Source: Torymus aiolomorphi
Lineage: Eukaryota > Arthropoda > Insecta > Hymenoptera > Torymidae
DNA length: 64,000 nt
Reading direction: 5' to 3'
Assembly: GCA_036365515.1 (NCBI GenBank)
Contig: CM070873.1
Coordinates: forward strand, 192,130,604 to 192,194,603
The notes beneath the pieces were generated by a model, which saw nothing but the letters and a program-made list of their open reading frames with translations, did no database searches and was not told where the DNA came from. A program made the translations under genes and the position numbers. This document shows, piece after piece, positions 33,735-42,104 of the stretch. How positions within the stretch are numbered: position 1 is the first letter of the stretch; every line of letters begins with the position of its first letter.

Positions 33735-34099
33735 AGTAGGTAAGCTGGGAGGGTTTTGGCGCACAACTTCTCGAGCGGTGATAACTCAACCCCGTGCAGT
33801 GCGTCAGGACCCCCTCAGCATTTCTAGCGCACAACTCCGCGAGCGTCAATAACCCATCTTGGTGCGCCAGAACCCCCTCAGCATTTCTAGCGCGTGTAGT
33901 GTGGAATTGCACAAGCGTCAATAACCCAACTTGGTGGGCCAGCGTTTGTGAAATTCCACGAGCGTCAATCACCCACCTTTGCGAGCCATAACTCTCATAG
34001 CATTTTTAGCTCGGAATTCTGTAAGCATCAATCATTCGATATGGCAGCGGTTGAAATTGCGCATATTTAAGATTAAATTTATAATTATTAATTCTATAT

Positions 34100-34246
34100 C
34101 TACTTTTTTAATCGTTTATAATTATCACGTTCGGGCAAAGAATTCGTATTTGTGGAATACTTTTGAGAATATTTTTTCCATTTTGAATCTTCCTTTCTCG
34201 AATCAGGAAGAGGAGTATAAAGGATTGAACTTGAGCTTTGTCCCAT
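34100..34246 (-). CDS. Small protein with N-myristoylation-like start, left copy
   Basis: 48 codons starting MGQSSSSI, with Gly2 followed by Ser-rich residues, matching the general form of N-myristoylation signals; the rest is Lys/Ser-rich and basic. The partner at 41656-41802 is also intact and differs only by a few substitutions, with no indel over 147 bp, while neighbouring genes in the same repeats carry frameshifts. That favours a real gene. A lipid-modified, basic small protein could attach to membrane, but the function is unknown. I know of no named family. Confidence 0.5.
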   Translation of the reverse strand: MGQSSSSILYTPLPDSRKEDSKWKKYSQKYSTNTNSLPERDNYKRLKK

Positions 34247-34343
34247 CTTGTACGACGTCAGAAACACGAATGAAGCATTTACTCCGAATCCATAGACGTC
34301 TCACAATTTTCGTAAAATTTTTTCAGAAATTTAACGTTATTAG

Positions 34344-34769
34344 TTACGCACAGTTAGTCTTGTAGGCGCCCTCGTGGTTTGGACAAACTGCCACAAGCTT
34401 GATCTTGTCCAACGGTGGAAAACCCATCTTCGTTACATCGTGAACGTTGAATTTGAAACGTTCGAGCCATTTTTTCTTGATGGAGCCCATAGCGAGTACC
34501 TGACTAGCCTCATGCAGACATTCTTGAAGAACACTTCCGATATCGGTGTAGGGACGGTCGTCTGATTTCCAAGAAATACCATGATAGAACTTCTTCAGCC
34601 AAGTATTTTCTCCCTTATACTTATCGGTGAGCCGTTTCCAAGGAAAAGGTTCCTTGAATAAAAATATTAGGGGTTGGTCGTCATCATCCAACGGAACTAT
34701 TGCCAGTTCTTTCAAAACGAAATCATTACCAGGCTGTTTGAACCCCTGCATATCAACGATGTACTTCAT
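34344..34769 (-). pseudogene. Maverick 162-aa-type protein, left copy, truncated
   Basis: Copy of the protein at 41135-41623 in the left arm. It keeps MKYIVDMQGF, KELAIVPLDD and WLERFKFNV but hits a premature stop after YKTNCA, losing the last 20 or so residues. The right copy is intact. Confidence 0.7.
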
Positions 34770-34771
34770 TT

Positions 34772-35938
34772 TTACACAAGCTTCTTCACGTCACCACTGA
34801 CGGGACTATACTGAACGATACGTTCGTGTAGAATGAGACAATACGCGGATGTTCCAGCTGGAAAATTATCTCTCGATTAAAATTCTAAACGCACATCCAC
34901 GGGAGCGTTTTTCAAAGATTCGTTTTGTTTGGAACAATCGATCACTATCAAAGGTAAGTATTTTATAAAATCTACTTTATTCAAAAGGGGTTCAGAAAAT
35001 TTATAAATTTTTTTCATAATAAGCACTCTGAAAATTTGCATACATATCATACAGTACGGCGTACTGGTTACGATCTATATTTAAATTTAAATTTCCATAC
35101 GGGTAACACTGCGAATTTAAAAAGAGTTTAACATTACTCAAATGACAATGATCGAACTAACTTGCGTTTACTTGCCTCTGAGATTTTCTACTCGTTTGAA
35201 AAGCAAGGATAATGAAGCGTGGTTTTTCCAACTGATTGGATGTTCTGACAGTCCAAACGTGTTTCGGAGAAGATGGAAGAAGTGGGTATTCGTAGAATTC
35301 CCAGCTGCGGTAACTCATAACCACAGGTCTGTTTTTTTCGATGTAATTGAAGAGAGGAATCTTACGCTTATCGGACAGGAATATGGCATCAACCACTCTA
35401 TCTTCGTTATCTCAATTTTAAATTCTTCATAAGTATTATTTGGCCCTACTGTCTGTATGATGGCATTGATATCATTTCTTGATCTCGTGAGTATGAGCTC
35501 GTGTTTAACATTTACTAAAATTTTTTTATAATCTTCAGCAAATCCAAGAATCATGCCGAGACGTATAGACAGGTCGAAGTAACCATCATCGTTGGTGAGT
35601 TTCTGCGATTCTTCTACATCGAGCCAGCCAGCGTTCTCAATAATCAATTTTTGACTAGGATTAAGAGAAACCCAACCTTTCATGAGAGTAGTTAACCCTA
35701 CATTTTTACATTTATCAATTTCAATAGCATTGATCTCGTATCTGATTTCTTCAAACATATGACAGATGGCGTTGTTGACTAACATAGAACGTTCGAGTGG
35801 CGTACCATCCGGTTTAACTAGTTTACCACATACATGCAGTGAACTTCGTGATGGTAGAAGACATAAATCCTGATGTTGAATGGTGATGCGAATTTCATCG
35901 CTGTTTCCAAAAGATGACGTGGTGTAGGGCTGATGTGC
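34772..35938 (-). pseudogene. Major-capsid-like protein, left copy, broken
   Basis: Matches the right copy but lacks its first roughly 23 codons, because repeat homology ends at 35938. It carries a frameshift near 35390 (a frame change after KIEWLMP) and stops further on, for example near 34878. The stretch near 35700 that is disrupted by a poly-A expansion in the right copy is intact here. Confidence 0.75.
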
Positions 35939-36059
35939 GTATGTTCTATCATGAATTTATTTATTTTTTTCATTTAATATAATTAAATATAAATATAAAA
36001 GAAGAGAGAGAAAATGGTAGGAACCCCAACCTAAGCTCTCTACCTGTGAGAAACATCCA

Positions 36060-36704
36060 TTAAAGAAAAAATATTTCCTTCCATAAACTTTCTCTATTAT
36101 CCATAAATTCCTCAATTATCGAGTGAATCTCATTAACGTGGCTGGGATTACCAGCTGATTGTTCAGCTATGAGTAATCTCAAACGTTCTACCAGCTCGTT
36201 GGGATCGTCCCAATACACATCCATACTCGTATTCATTCTTGCCAACTTGTATCGTGGTAATACATCAGCACCTTGTTTCGAATATTCAAACATGGGAGCA
36301 ATGATGTATTTGAATTTGTTGCTGTTGTGAGGACGAATTTTTTCATTACTGTCATATCGTCTCTTGTGTGCTGACGATACTTCAAGTATTTTCCGGTAAT
36401 TCTCCATATCACTATTAGTGATCTGGCTTTCACTAGGCTGCTTTGTAATGAGTAATTCTAGTAATCCATGAGTTTTCGCATACTTCACCCCGTTCACATC
36501 AATATAGCTACCCTCGAACTCTATAGGAGAATTACCAATCATGAATTGTCCATTCTCTTTGCGTACACCATAAATTTTGTCTACGTACTGATCTTGACTG
36601 AGCATTTGCAAATATCTATTATTGCTTTCATCATAACCATCATTCTTCGTAGCGGATTCAAAAGACATATCGGCTGCTTGCAATGTATCATCCTGCTCTT
36701 GCAT

Positions 36705-36751
<47 letters not shown>

Positions 36752-36995
36752 GCTCTTCATGGCGTTTGATAGATTTATTATATTTTTCATCATGTTTAAC
36801 AGCTCTACTCAATGCTTCTTTGGACTGTTTGGCTACCAACTTTTCAAGCGGCTCAACGATTGGTTTGAAAGTATCTTCCATTGCTTTCTTAAAAGTATCT
36901 TTTCCATACTTTAACAAATTGTATTTACGTTTAACTGCATTACGAGCTTTTACACGCTCATGAAGTATATCCTTTTTACGACTGAATTCTGCCAT
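36060..36995 (-). CDS. DUF8207-like Maverick protein with poly-Asp tract
   Basis: 311 codons from ATG at 36995. The N-terminus is a basic helical region (FSRKKDILHERVKARNAVKRK). A (GAT)n-encoded run of 15 Asp follows at about residues 82-96. The C-terminal half has GNSPIEFEGSYIDVNG, HGLLELLITK and ENYRKILEVSSAHKR, the pattern I associate with the DUF8207 family found in insect Maverick copies. Function unknown. Its open frame despite a microsatellite inside suggests limited decay. It lies between the left repeat and the ATPase on the same strand, so the two may be co-transcribed. Confidence 0.65.
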
Positions 36996-37036
36996 GTTGA
37001 CGCTTCAATGTTCAGTTGTAGACTGTGAATGAAAGA

Positions 37037-37741
37037 CTAGGTGCCTCCCATATTTATAGCAAAACAGTCAAAGCCCTTACGATATCTTCCTCCATTGATT
37101 GTACTATCCTTGTCAATCATTAGGAATCCATATTTCTCACCTCTCCAACATTTAACACACAAATCTTTAAACTGTGTATAAGTCATATCAGAATTAACAT
37201 GATCTTCATACAAGTGTTTTAAATTAACGTCATCTTGCCGATAAATTACCAAAAGATTTACATTATCCCTGACGAGATGCTTTGGAATGTGAGCATATGA
37301 CTGACAAAGATAAAAACAATCTACATTTTTATGTCTACCCATGTAGAAAAATGCTTTAACATGGTTTTGTTTTTCACAAGCTATATCGTCAAAGATAATG
37401 ATTGAATTCTGAAGAGCATTTTCTGGAGCTATAACTTCATCATATTCGCTGTAGGGGAAATACTGCACGCCCTCTAACGGTTCTATAAGTTTCTGAAGAA
37501 ATTTATACTTCGGTTGATTCAAAGACTTTGAATATGTATAAATATTCTCAAATCTAACACCATTGGGATGTGTAATGAGTGCGAGCAAACTATTGGTTTT
37601 TCCGCAATTTGACGGTCCACAAAATACAGCTCTAATGCTGCTTGGAAGTAAGTCTCCATGCCGCTTCGTCTTTTTTTCTTGCTCTACGATATTGTCGAAA
37701 TTCAAAACCGGAAGCTGAACAGACTGTTCCTTGAAATTCAT
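37037..37741 (-). CDS. FtsK/HerA-type genome-packaging ATPase
   Basis: 234 codons from the ATG at 37741. Walker A is GPSNCGKT at about residue 40 and Walker B is IIIFDDI at about residue 115, followed by sensor-like GRHKNVDCFYLCQSYAHIPK. These fit the FtsK/HerA (A32-like) packaging ATPases carried by Mavericks, which pump genome DNA into preformed capsids. Upstream in-frame codons (from TTG at 37768) would add nine residues, but ATG is the better start. The frame is uninterrupted. It is divergent from the PLA2-like gene across a 67-bp gap that contains a TATA-like box. Confidence 0.9.
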   Translation of the reverse strand: MNFKEQSVQLPVLNFDNIVEQEKKTKRHGDLLPSSIRAVFCGPSNCGKTNSLLALITHPNGVRFENIYTYSKSLNQPKYKFLQKLIEPLEGVQYFPYSEYDEVIAPENALQNSIIIFDDIACEKQNHVKAFFYMGRHKNVDCFYLCQSYAHIPKHLVRDNVNLLVIYRQDDVNLKHLYEDHVNSDMTYTQFKDLCVKCWRGEKYGFLMIDKDSTINGGRYRKGFDCFAINMGGT

Positions 37742-37808
37742 GTGTACACTACAAGGTCTCGATTGCAACTGATCGTTCGACTATAAATACAGCGCTTTTC
37801 ATTGTGTG
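37742..37808. promoter_or_regulatory. Short bidirectional promoter with TATAAATA
   Basis: The 67 bp between the divergent ATPase and PLA2-like genes contain CTATAAATAC at 37781-37790. TATAAATA reads as TATTTATA on the other strand, so it could serve either direction. Confidence 0.4.
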
Positions 37809-38165
37809 ATGATCATATACAGACGTCGAGGTCGTGGTTTAATCAATCAAATTCTCAACACTCTTCCAATAGATCTTCATTTACCAGGATATCAGTACTG
37901 CGGACCAGGTAGTAAGTTAGCAAAACGTTTAGCTCGAGGTGATAAAGGTATCAATCTACTTGACGCAGCTTGTAAAGAACACGATATAGCTTATTCTCAG
38001 AATCGAGAAAACATAGAGGCTAGAAACCATAAAGATAGAGTTTTAGCAGATAAGGTGTGGCAAAGAGTTAACGCTAAAGATTCAAGTATTGGTGAGAAAG
38101 TAGCTGCTTACGCAATCACAAATATTATGAAAGCCAAATCAAAACTCGGAATGGGTGTAAAGTAG
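37809..38165 (+). CDS. Phospholipase A2-like protein (parvovirus VP1-type PLA2 fold)
   Basis: 118 codons from ATG at 37809. LPGYQYCGPGSKL (about residues 24-36) has the calcium-binding-loop form Y-x-G-P-G, and AACKEHDIAYS (about residues 52-62) carries the catalytic His-Asp pair. Both are seen in the secreted-type PLA2 domain that parvoviruses use to breach endosomal membranes. A basic C-terminus follows. In a virion module the likely role is membrane penetration, but that is inference. The stop at 38165 is 3 bp before the next ATG, so this and the next genes form a tight plus-strand operon-like row. Confidence 0.85.
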   Translation: MIIYRRRGRGLINQILNTLPIDLHLPGYQYCGPGSKLAKRLARGDKGINLLDAACKEHDIAYSQNRENIEARNHKDRVLADKVWQRVNAKDSSIGEKVAAYAITNIMKAKSKLGMGVK

Positions 38166-38168
38166 TCA

Positions 38169-38609
38169 ATGAGGTTAAACGAGATAATAAAATCTGCTTC
38201 AAAATCAATGGTTACAAGTAACTCTGCTCGTAAGGTGATTCTCTCTGCCTTTAAAGGTGCTCGTTCTGCTGTCAAGAAAGCAGGTGGAAAACGTAAAATT
38301 ATCATTCCACGCGTTTTACCGGTACCCTCAAAAGTAGGTGGTTTCTTACCGTTTCTCGTACCAATATTCGCTGGTTTGAGCGCTGTTGGTGCTGTGGCTG
38401 GCGGGGCTGCTAGCATAGCAAAAACAGTCAATGATGTAAGTACAGCTAAAAAGCAATTAGAAGAGGATCAGAGACATAGCATAAAAATGGAAGAAATAGC
38501 TTTAGGAAAGGGTCTCTTTCTGAAACCATATAAAGCAGGTGCAGGTCTTCGTATAGGTGGTAATAAAAAAGAATTCAGGTTGAAGAGAAAAAAAAGAACC
38601 TCGAAGTGA
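38169..38609 (+). CDS. Small virion-type protein with hydrophobic Gly/Ala segment and basic tails
   Basis: 146 codons. Basic N-terminal third (SARKVILSAFKGARSAVKKAGGKRK), a Pro/Val-rich hydrophobic stretch FLPFLVPIFAGLSAVGAVAGG at about residues 59-79, a charged helix, and a very basic end (EFRLKRKKRTSK). Position between the PLA2-like gene and the protease recalls the minor, protease-processed core or membrane-active proteins of adenovirus-like virions. I do not recognise a named family. The stop TGA overlaps the first codon of the protease frame (GTGA). Confidence 0.6.
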   Translation: MRLNEIIKSASKSMVTSNSARKVILSAFKGARSAVKKAGGKRKIIIPRVLPVPSKVGGFLPFLVPIFAGLSAVGAVAGGAASIAKTVNDVSTAKKQLEEDQRHSIKMEEIALGKGLFLKPYKAGAGLRIGGNKKEFRLKRKKRTSK

Positions 38610-38980
38610 GATTAGCACAAAGGGCTCTTACGGATCTAGATATAATTAAATATGCTAAAATATTCAAAATTCCATATTTTCGCGGCGTCTTTATGCGAAA
38701 TGTCTTACCTGCAAGCGGGCCTCGTGATCGTGAATCAGCTATCGTAAATTTAGATGATAAAGATGGGCCTGGAACGCATTGGGTAGCATATCGCAAACGT
38801 GGTGAGAATGTAGTTTACTTTGATAGTTTTAGAGATCTTCAACCACCTATTGACTTAATGCTGTATCTACGTGTGAATGAGGTTAAATATAATCATGAGA
38901 GAAATCAAAATTATAATACATTCAACTGTGGTCACCTCTGTCTCAAGTTTTTGTGTAACAAGCTAGGTCGGGCTATATAA
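38606..38980 (+). CDS. Adenain-like cysteine protease
   Basis: 124 codons. Catalytic residues are in place: His in GTHWVAY (about residue 58), the acidic residue in VYFDSFRD, and Cys in FNCGHLCLKFL near the end. These match the Maverick/adenovirus maturation protease, which cleaves capsid precursors inside the particle. The frame begins at GTG overlapping the upstream stop; the next in-frame ATG (38693) would remove about 30 residues before the His. Either GTG replaces an ancestral ATG in a four-base overlap, so that the start is lost, or translation starts by another route. The family members I know are slightly longer at the N-terminus. Confidence 0.88.
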   Translation: MRLAQRALTDLDIIKYAKIFKIPYFRGVFMRNVLPASGPRDRESAIVNLDDKDGPGTHWVAYRKRGENVVYFDSFRDLQPPIDLMLYLRVNEVKYNHERNQNYNTFNCGHLCLKFLCNKLGRAI

Positions 38981-39023
38981 AGACGAGCGCAATGATAGTT
39001 TAATCATTCGACATTGAATAGTC
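38972..39023 (+). promoter_or_regulatory. TATA-box promoter for the penton-like gene
   Basis: GCTATATAAAGACG at 38972-38985 overlaps the end of the protease gene and lies about 40 bp upstream of the next ATG (39024). Confidence 0.45.
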
Positions 39024-39709
39024 ATGGAGAATTCATTGACGTTAAGTCTCTCCGGTAATTCATCAGTTCTCGAAGTACAGTATTTTCCACCTATCGAACT
39101 TTCATCAAACAAAAATTACGTTCTCGGTTTAGTTGAACTTCTAACCTTCAATTCTATACCAAATATCGATACAGGCAATAACAAGTTTTACGTGGGTAAA
39201 GAAGAATTATTTTTACCAACTGGTAGTTACGAGATAGAGGATATAGCAAATTTTCTGCGTGAAACTTTAGCACTCAAAGGTATTTCATTTAGTCTGAAGC
39301 CAAACAATAATACACTTCGCAGTCTCATTAAGTGTAGTCATCCTATTGATTTCTGTCCTCAAGATTCTATTGGTCAGCTACTTGGCTTCACACGACGAAT
39401 TCTAGAAGCTAGTTTCAAACATCATTCAGATTTGCCTGTATCTATCCTCAAGATCAACGCATTGCGAGTTGAGTGTAATATTACTTCAGACGCATATATA
39501 AACGGCTCTAAGGTTCACACGATACACTAATTCTTTCCAGCAGTACCACCTGGATATAAGATCATTACGTACCCTCAGAGGTCAGTTACCTTCCAGTTAC
39601 AGTTAAAAGCACAGATTACTTGGAAATACGTATAGTTGATCAGGATGGTCGTTTAGTTAATTTTCGAGGACAAGTAATCACAATCAAACTTCACATCAAA
39701 CAAGTGTAA
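39024..39709 (+). pseudogene. Penton-like minor capsid protein, broken
   Basis: The open part is 168 codons: MENSLTLSLSGNSSVLEVQY, SNKNYVLGLVELLTFNSIPN, PTGSYEIEDIANFLRE, SIGQLLGFTRR. These beta-rich blocks match the single-jelly-roll penton protein of Mavericks and adintovirus-like elements. An in-frame TAA at 39528-39530 follows HTIH, the similarity continues as FFPAVPPGYKI, and a frame change near 39578 leads to DQDGRLVNFRGQVITI, ending at 39707-39709. The copy therefore has one stop and one shift in its C-terminal third. It would form the capsid vertices. Confidence 0.75.
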
Positions 39710-39867
39710 TGGGAATCGTTTACAACAGCAAGGTCGGTAGGGGCTATGTAAAGAGCTCAACATGTCGACAGCCCATCAGTCGTCAGCGAGCAAGCAGAGC
39801 GCTAACACGGCAAAACATTCAGTTCCTGAGAAGTCTCGGTCTAAGAGTCGTCGCTGGTGGAAGATAA
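39709..39867 (+). CDS. 52-codon basic protein overlapping the penton-like stop (TAATG)
   Basis: The start codon shares its A with the penton-like gene's TAA. The product is Arg/Ser-rich (CRQPISRQRASRALTRQ) and ends FLRSLGLRVVAGGR. The size, basic charge and tight overlap suggest a genuine small virion gene. No family assigned; moderate chance it is spurious. Confidence 0.4.
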   Translation: MGIVYNSKVGRGYVKSSTCRQPISRQRASRALTRQNIQFLRSLGLRVVAGGR

Positions 39868-39897
39868 CTTGTATTTTTTTCTGTTGCCTACAAAAAG

Positions 39898-41132
39898 ATG
39901 GAAGAAATTCTAAACATTCAGTCACCTGTAACATTTGATGAGTCAGTGGCTCACTACGAACTTCATGCACATCAGCCCTACACCACGTCATCGTTTGGAA
40001 ACAGCGATGAAATTCGCATCGCCATTCAACATCAGGATTTATGTCTTCTACCATCACGAAGTTCACTAAATGTATGTGGTAAACTAGTTAAACCGGATGG
40101 TACGGCACTCGAACGTTCTATGTTAGTCAACAACGCCGTCTGTCATATGTTTGAAGAAATCAGATACGAGATCAATGCTATTGAAATTGATAAATGTAAA
40201 AAAAAAATGTAGGGTTAACTACTCTCGTGAAAGGTTGGGTTTCTCTTAATCCTAGTAAAAAATTGATTATTGAGAACGCTGGCTGGCTCGATGTAGAAGA
40301 ATCGCAGAAACTCACCAACGATGATGGTTACTTCGACCTGTCTATACGTCTCGGCATGATTCTTGGATTTGCTGAAGATTATAAAAAAATTTTAGTAAAT
40401 GTTAAACACGAGCTCATACTCACGAGATCAAGAAATGATATCAATGCCATCATAAAGACAGCAGGGCCAAACAATACTTATGAAGAATTTAAAATTGAGA
40501 TAACGAAGATAGAGTGGTTGATGCCATGCGTATTCCTGTCCGATAAGCGTAAGATTCCTCTCTTCAATTACATCGAAAAAAACAGACCTGTGGTTATGAG
40601 TTACCGCAGCTGGGAATTTTACGAATATCCACTTCTTCCATCTTCTCCGAAACACGTTTGGACTGTCAAAACTTCCAATCAGTTGGAAAAACCACGCTTC
40701 ATTATTCTTGCTTTTCAAACGAGTAGAAAATCTCAGAGGCAAGTAAACGCAAGTCAGTTCGATCATTGTCATTTGAGTAATGTTAAACTCTTTTTAAATT
40801 CGCAGTGTTACCCGTATGGAAATTTAAATTTAAATATAGATCGTAACCAGTACGCCGTACTGTATGATATGTATGCAAATTTTCAGAGTGCTTATTATGA
40901 AAAAAATCCTGAACCCCTTTTGAATAAAGTAGATTTTATAAAATACTTACCTTTGATAGTGATCGATTGTTCCAAACAAAACGAATCTTTGAAAAACGCT
41001 CCCGTGGACATGCGTTTAGAATTTGAATCGAGAGATAATTTTCCAGCTGGAATATCCGCGTATTGTCTCATTCTACACGACCGTATCGTTCAGTATAGTC
41101 CCGTCAGTGGTGACGTGAAGAAGCTTGTGTAA
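39898..41132 (+). pseudogene. Major-capsid-like protein (double jelly-roll type), right copy
   Basis: About 410 codons in two frames. The first (39898-40212) has NSDEIRIAIQHQD and HMFEEIRYEINAIEID; the second (from about 40214) has MILGFAEDYKKILVN, YRSWEFYEYPLLP and LNIDRNQYAVLYDMY. The break is a 10-A run at 40198-40207, where the left copy has only five A, a five-base expansion. Apart from this the gene is open. Size, position after the penton-like gene and beta-rich sequence suggest the hexon-like major capsid protein of Maverick/adintovirus-type elements. I am less sure of this than of the ATPase and protease. Confidence 0.6.
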
Positions 41133-41134
41133 AA

Positions 41135-41623
41135 ATGAAGTACATCGTTGATATGCAGGGCTTCAAACATCCTGGTAATGATTTCGTTTTGAAGGAACTG
41201 GCAATAGTTCCGTTGGATGATGACGACCAACCTCTAATATTTTTATTCAAGGAGCCTTTTCATTGGAAACGGCTCACCGATAAGTATAAGGGAGAAAATA
41301 CTTGGCTGAAGAAGTTCTATCATGGTATTTCTTGGAAATCAGGCGACCATCTCTACACCGATATCGGAAGTGTTCTTCGAGAATGTCTGCATGATGCTAG
41401 TCAGGTACTCGTTATGGGCTCCATAAAAAAAAAATGGCTCGATCGTTTCAAATTCAACGTTCACGATGCAACGGAGATGGGTTTTCCACCGTTGGACAAG
41501 ATCAAGCTTGTGACAGTTTGTCCAAACCACGAGGGCGCCTACAAGACTAACTGTGCACTTCATAACGTTAAACTTCTGAAAAAATTTTACGAAAATTGTG
41601 AGACGTCTATGGATTGGGAGTAA
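41135..41623 (+). CDS. Conserved Maverick protein, 162 codons, possible DEDD-type nuclease fold
   Basis: Open from MKYIVDMQGF at 41135, 2 bp after the capsid-like stop. Recognisable blocks: VDMQGF...FVLKELAIVPL at the start, FKEPFHWKRLTDKYKGENTW, VMGSIKKKWLDRF, and CPNHEGAYKTNCA with HNV near the end. I have seen this pattern in insect Maverick-linked proteins of unknown function. The VDMQGF plus KELA start and the late Cys/His motif resemble a DnaQ-like nuclease, but I cannot confirm catalytic residues. The left-arm copy is truncated. Confidence 0.6.
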   Translation: MKYIVDMQGFKHPGNDFVLKELAIVPLDDDDQPLIFLFKEPFHWKRLTDKYKGENTWLKKFYHGISWKSGDHLYTDIGSVLRECLHDASQVLVMGSIKKKWLDRFKFNVHDATEMGFPPLDKIKLVTVCPNHEGAYKTNCALHNVKLLKKFYENCETSMDWE

Positions 41624-41655
41624 ATGCTTCATTCGTGTCTCTGACGTCGTACAAG

Positions 41656-41802
41656 ATGGGTCAAAGCTCAAGTTCAATCCCTTATACTCCTCTTCCTGAT
41701 TCCAAAAAGGAAGATTCAAAATGGAAAAAATATTCTCAAAAGTATTCCACAAATACGAATTCTTTGCTCGAACGTGATAATTATAAACGATTAAAAAAGT
41801 AG
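41656..41802 (+). CDS. Small protein with N-myristoylation-like start, right copy
   Basis: 48 codons starting MGQSSSSIPYTPLP and ending NYKRLKK. Counterpart of the intact left-arm frame at 34100-34246. Starts 33 bp after the previous stop. Function unknown. Confidence 0.5.
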   Translation: MGQSSSSIPYTPLPDSKKEDSKWKKYSQKYSTNTNSLLERDNYKRLKK

Positions 41803-42104
41803 ATATAGAATTAATAATTATAAATTTAATCTTAAATATGCGTAATGTCAAGCGCTGCCATATCGAGTGATTGATGCTTACAGAATTCCAAGCTAAAAAT
41901 GCTGTGAAGGTTCTGGCTCGCATAGGTGGGTGATTGACGCTCGTGGAATTTCACAAACTATGGCCCACCAAGTTGGGTTATTGACGCTTGTGTAATTCCA
42001 CACTGCGCGCGCTAGAGATGCTGAGGGGGTTCTGGCGCACTGCGCGGGGTTGAGTTATCACCGCTCGAGAAGTTGTGCGCCAGAACCCTCCCAGCTTACC
42101 TACT

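Larger units (their letters stand above)
33735..35938. repeat. Maverick left inverted repeat (2.2 kb)
   Basis: Reverse complement of 39967-42104. Homology stops at GATGTGC near 35938, inside the capsid-like gene. The outer 350 bp contain degenerate subrepeats with GCGTCAATAACCCA and CTCAGCATTTCTAGCGC words. Confidence 0.9.
33735..42104. mobile_element. Compact Maverick/Polinton, 8370 bp, without polB and integrase
   Basis: Starts AGTAGGTAAGCTGGGAGGG and ends with its inverse, flanked by ATTGTA on both sides. The 6-bp duplication and AG-start are Maverick hallmarks. The inverted repeats are 2.1-2.2 kb (33735-35938 and 39967-42104) and carry genes. The gene set is a virion module: DUF8207-like, packaging ATPase, PLA2-like, hydrophobic/basic protein, adenain-like protease, penton-like, major-capsid-like, plus small proteins. 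No polymerase B and no rve integrase were found on either strand. Typical Mavericks are 15-20 kb, so this copy is either a deletion derivative with expanded inverted repeats or a reduced, dependent lineage. Confidence 0.9.
39967..42104. repeat. Maverick right inverted repeat (2.1 kb)
   Basis: Holds most of the capsid-like gene, the 162-codon protein and a 48-codon protein. The left arm carries the same genes in inverse order. Divergence is a few percent, including small deletions in the outer 250 bp. Confidence 0.9.

Noticed and set aside
36468..36914. 148-codon plus-strand frame with poly-Ile
   Set aside because: Shadow of the DUF8207-like gene; the Ile run is the reverse of its poly-Asp tract.
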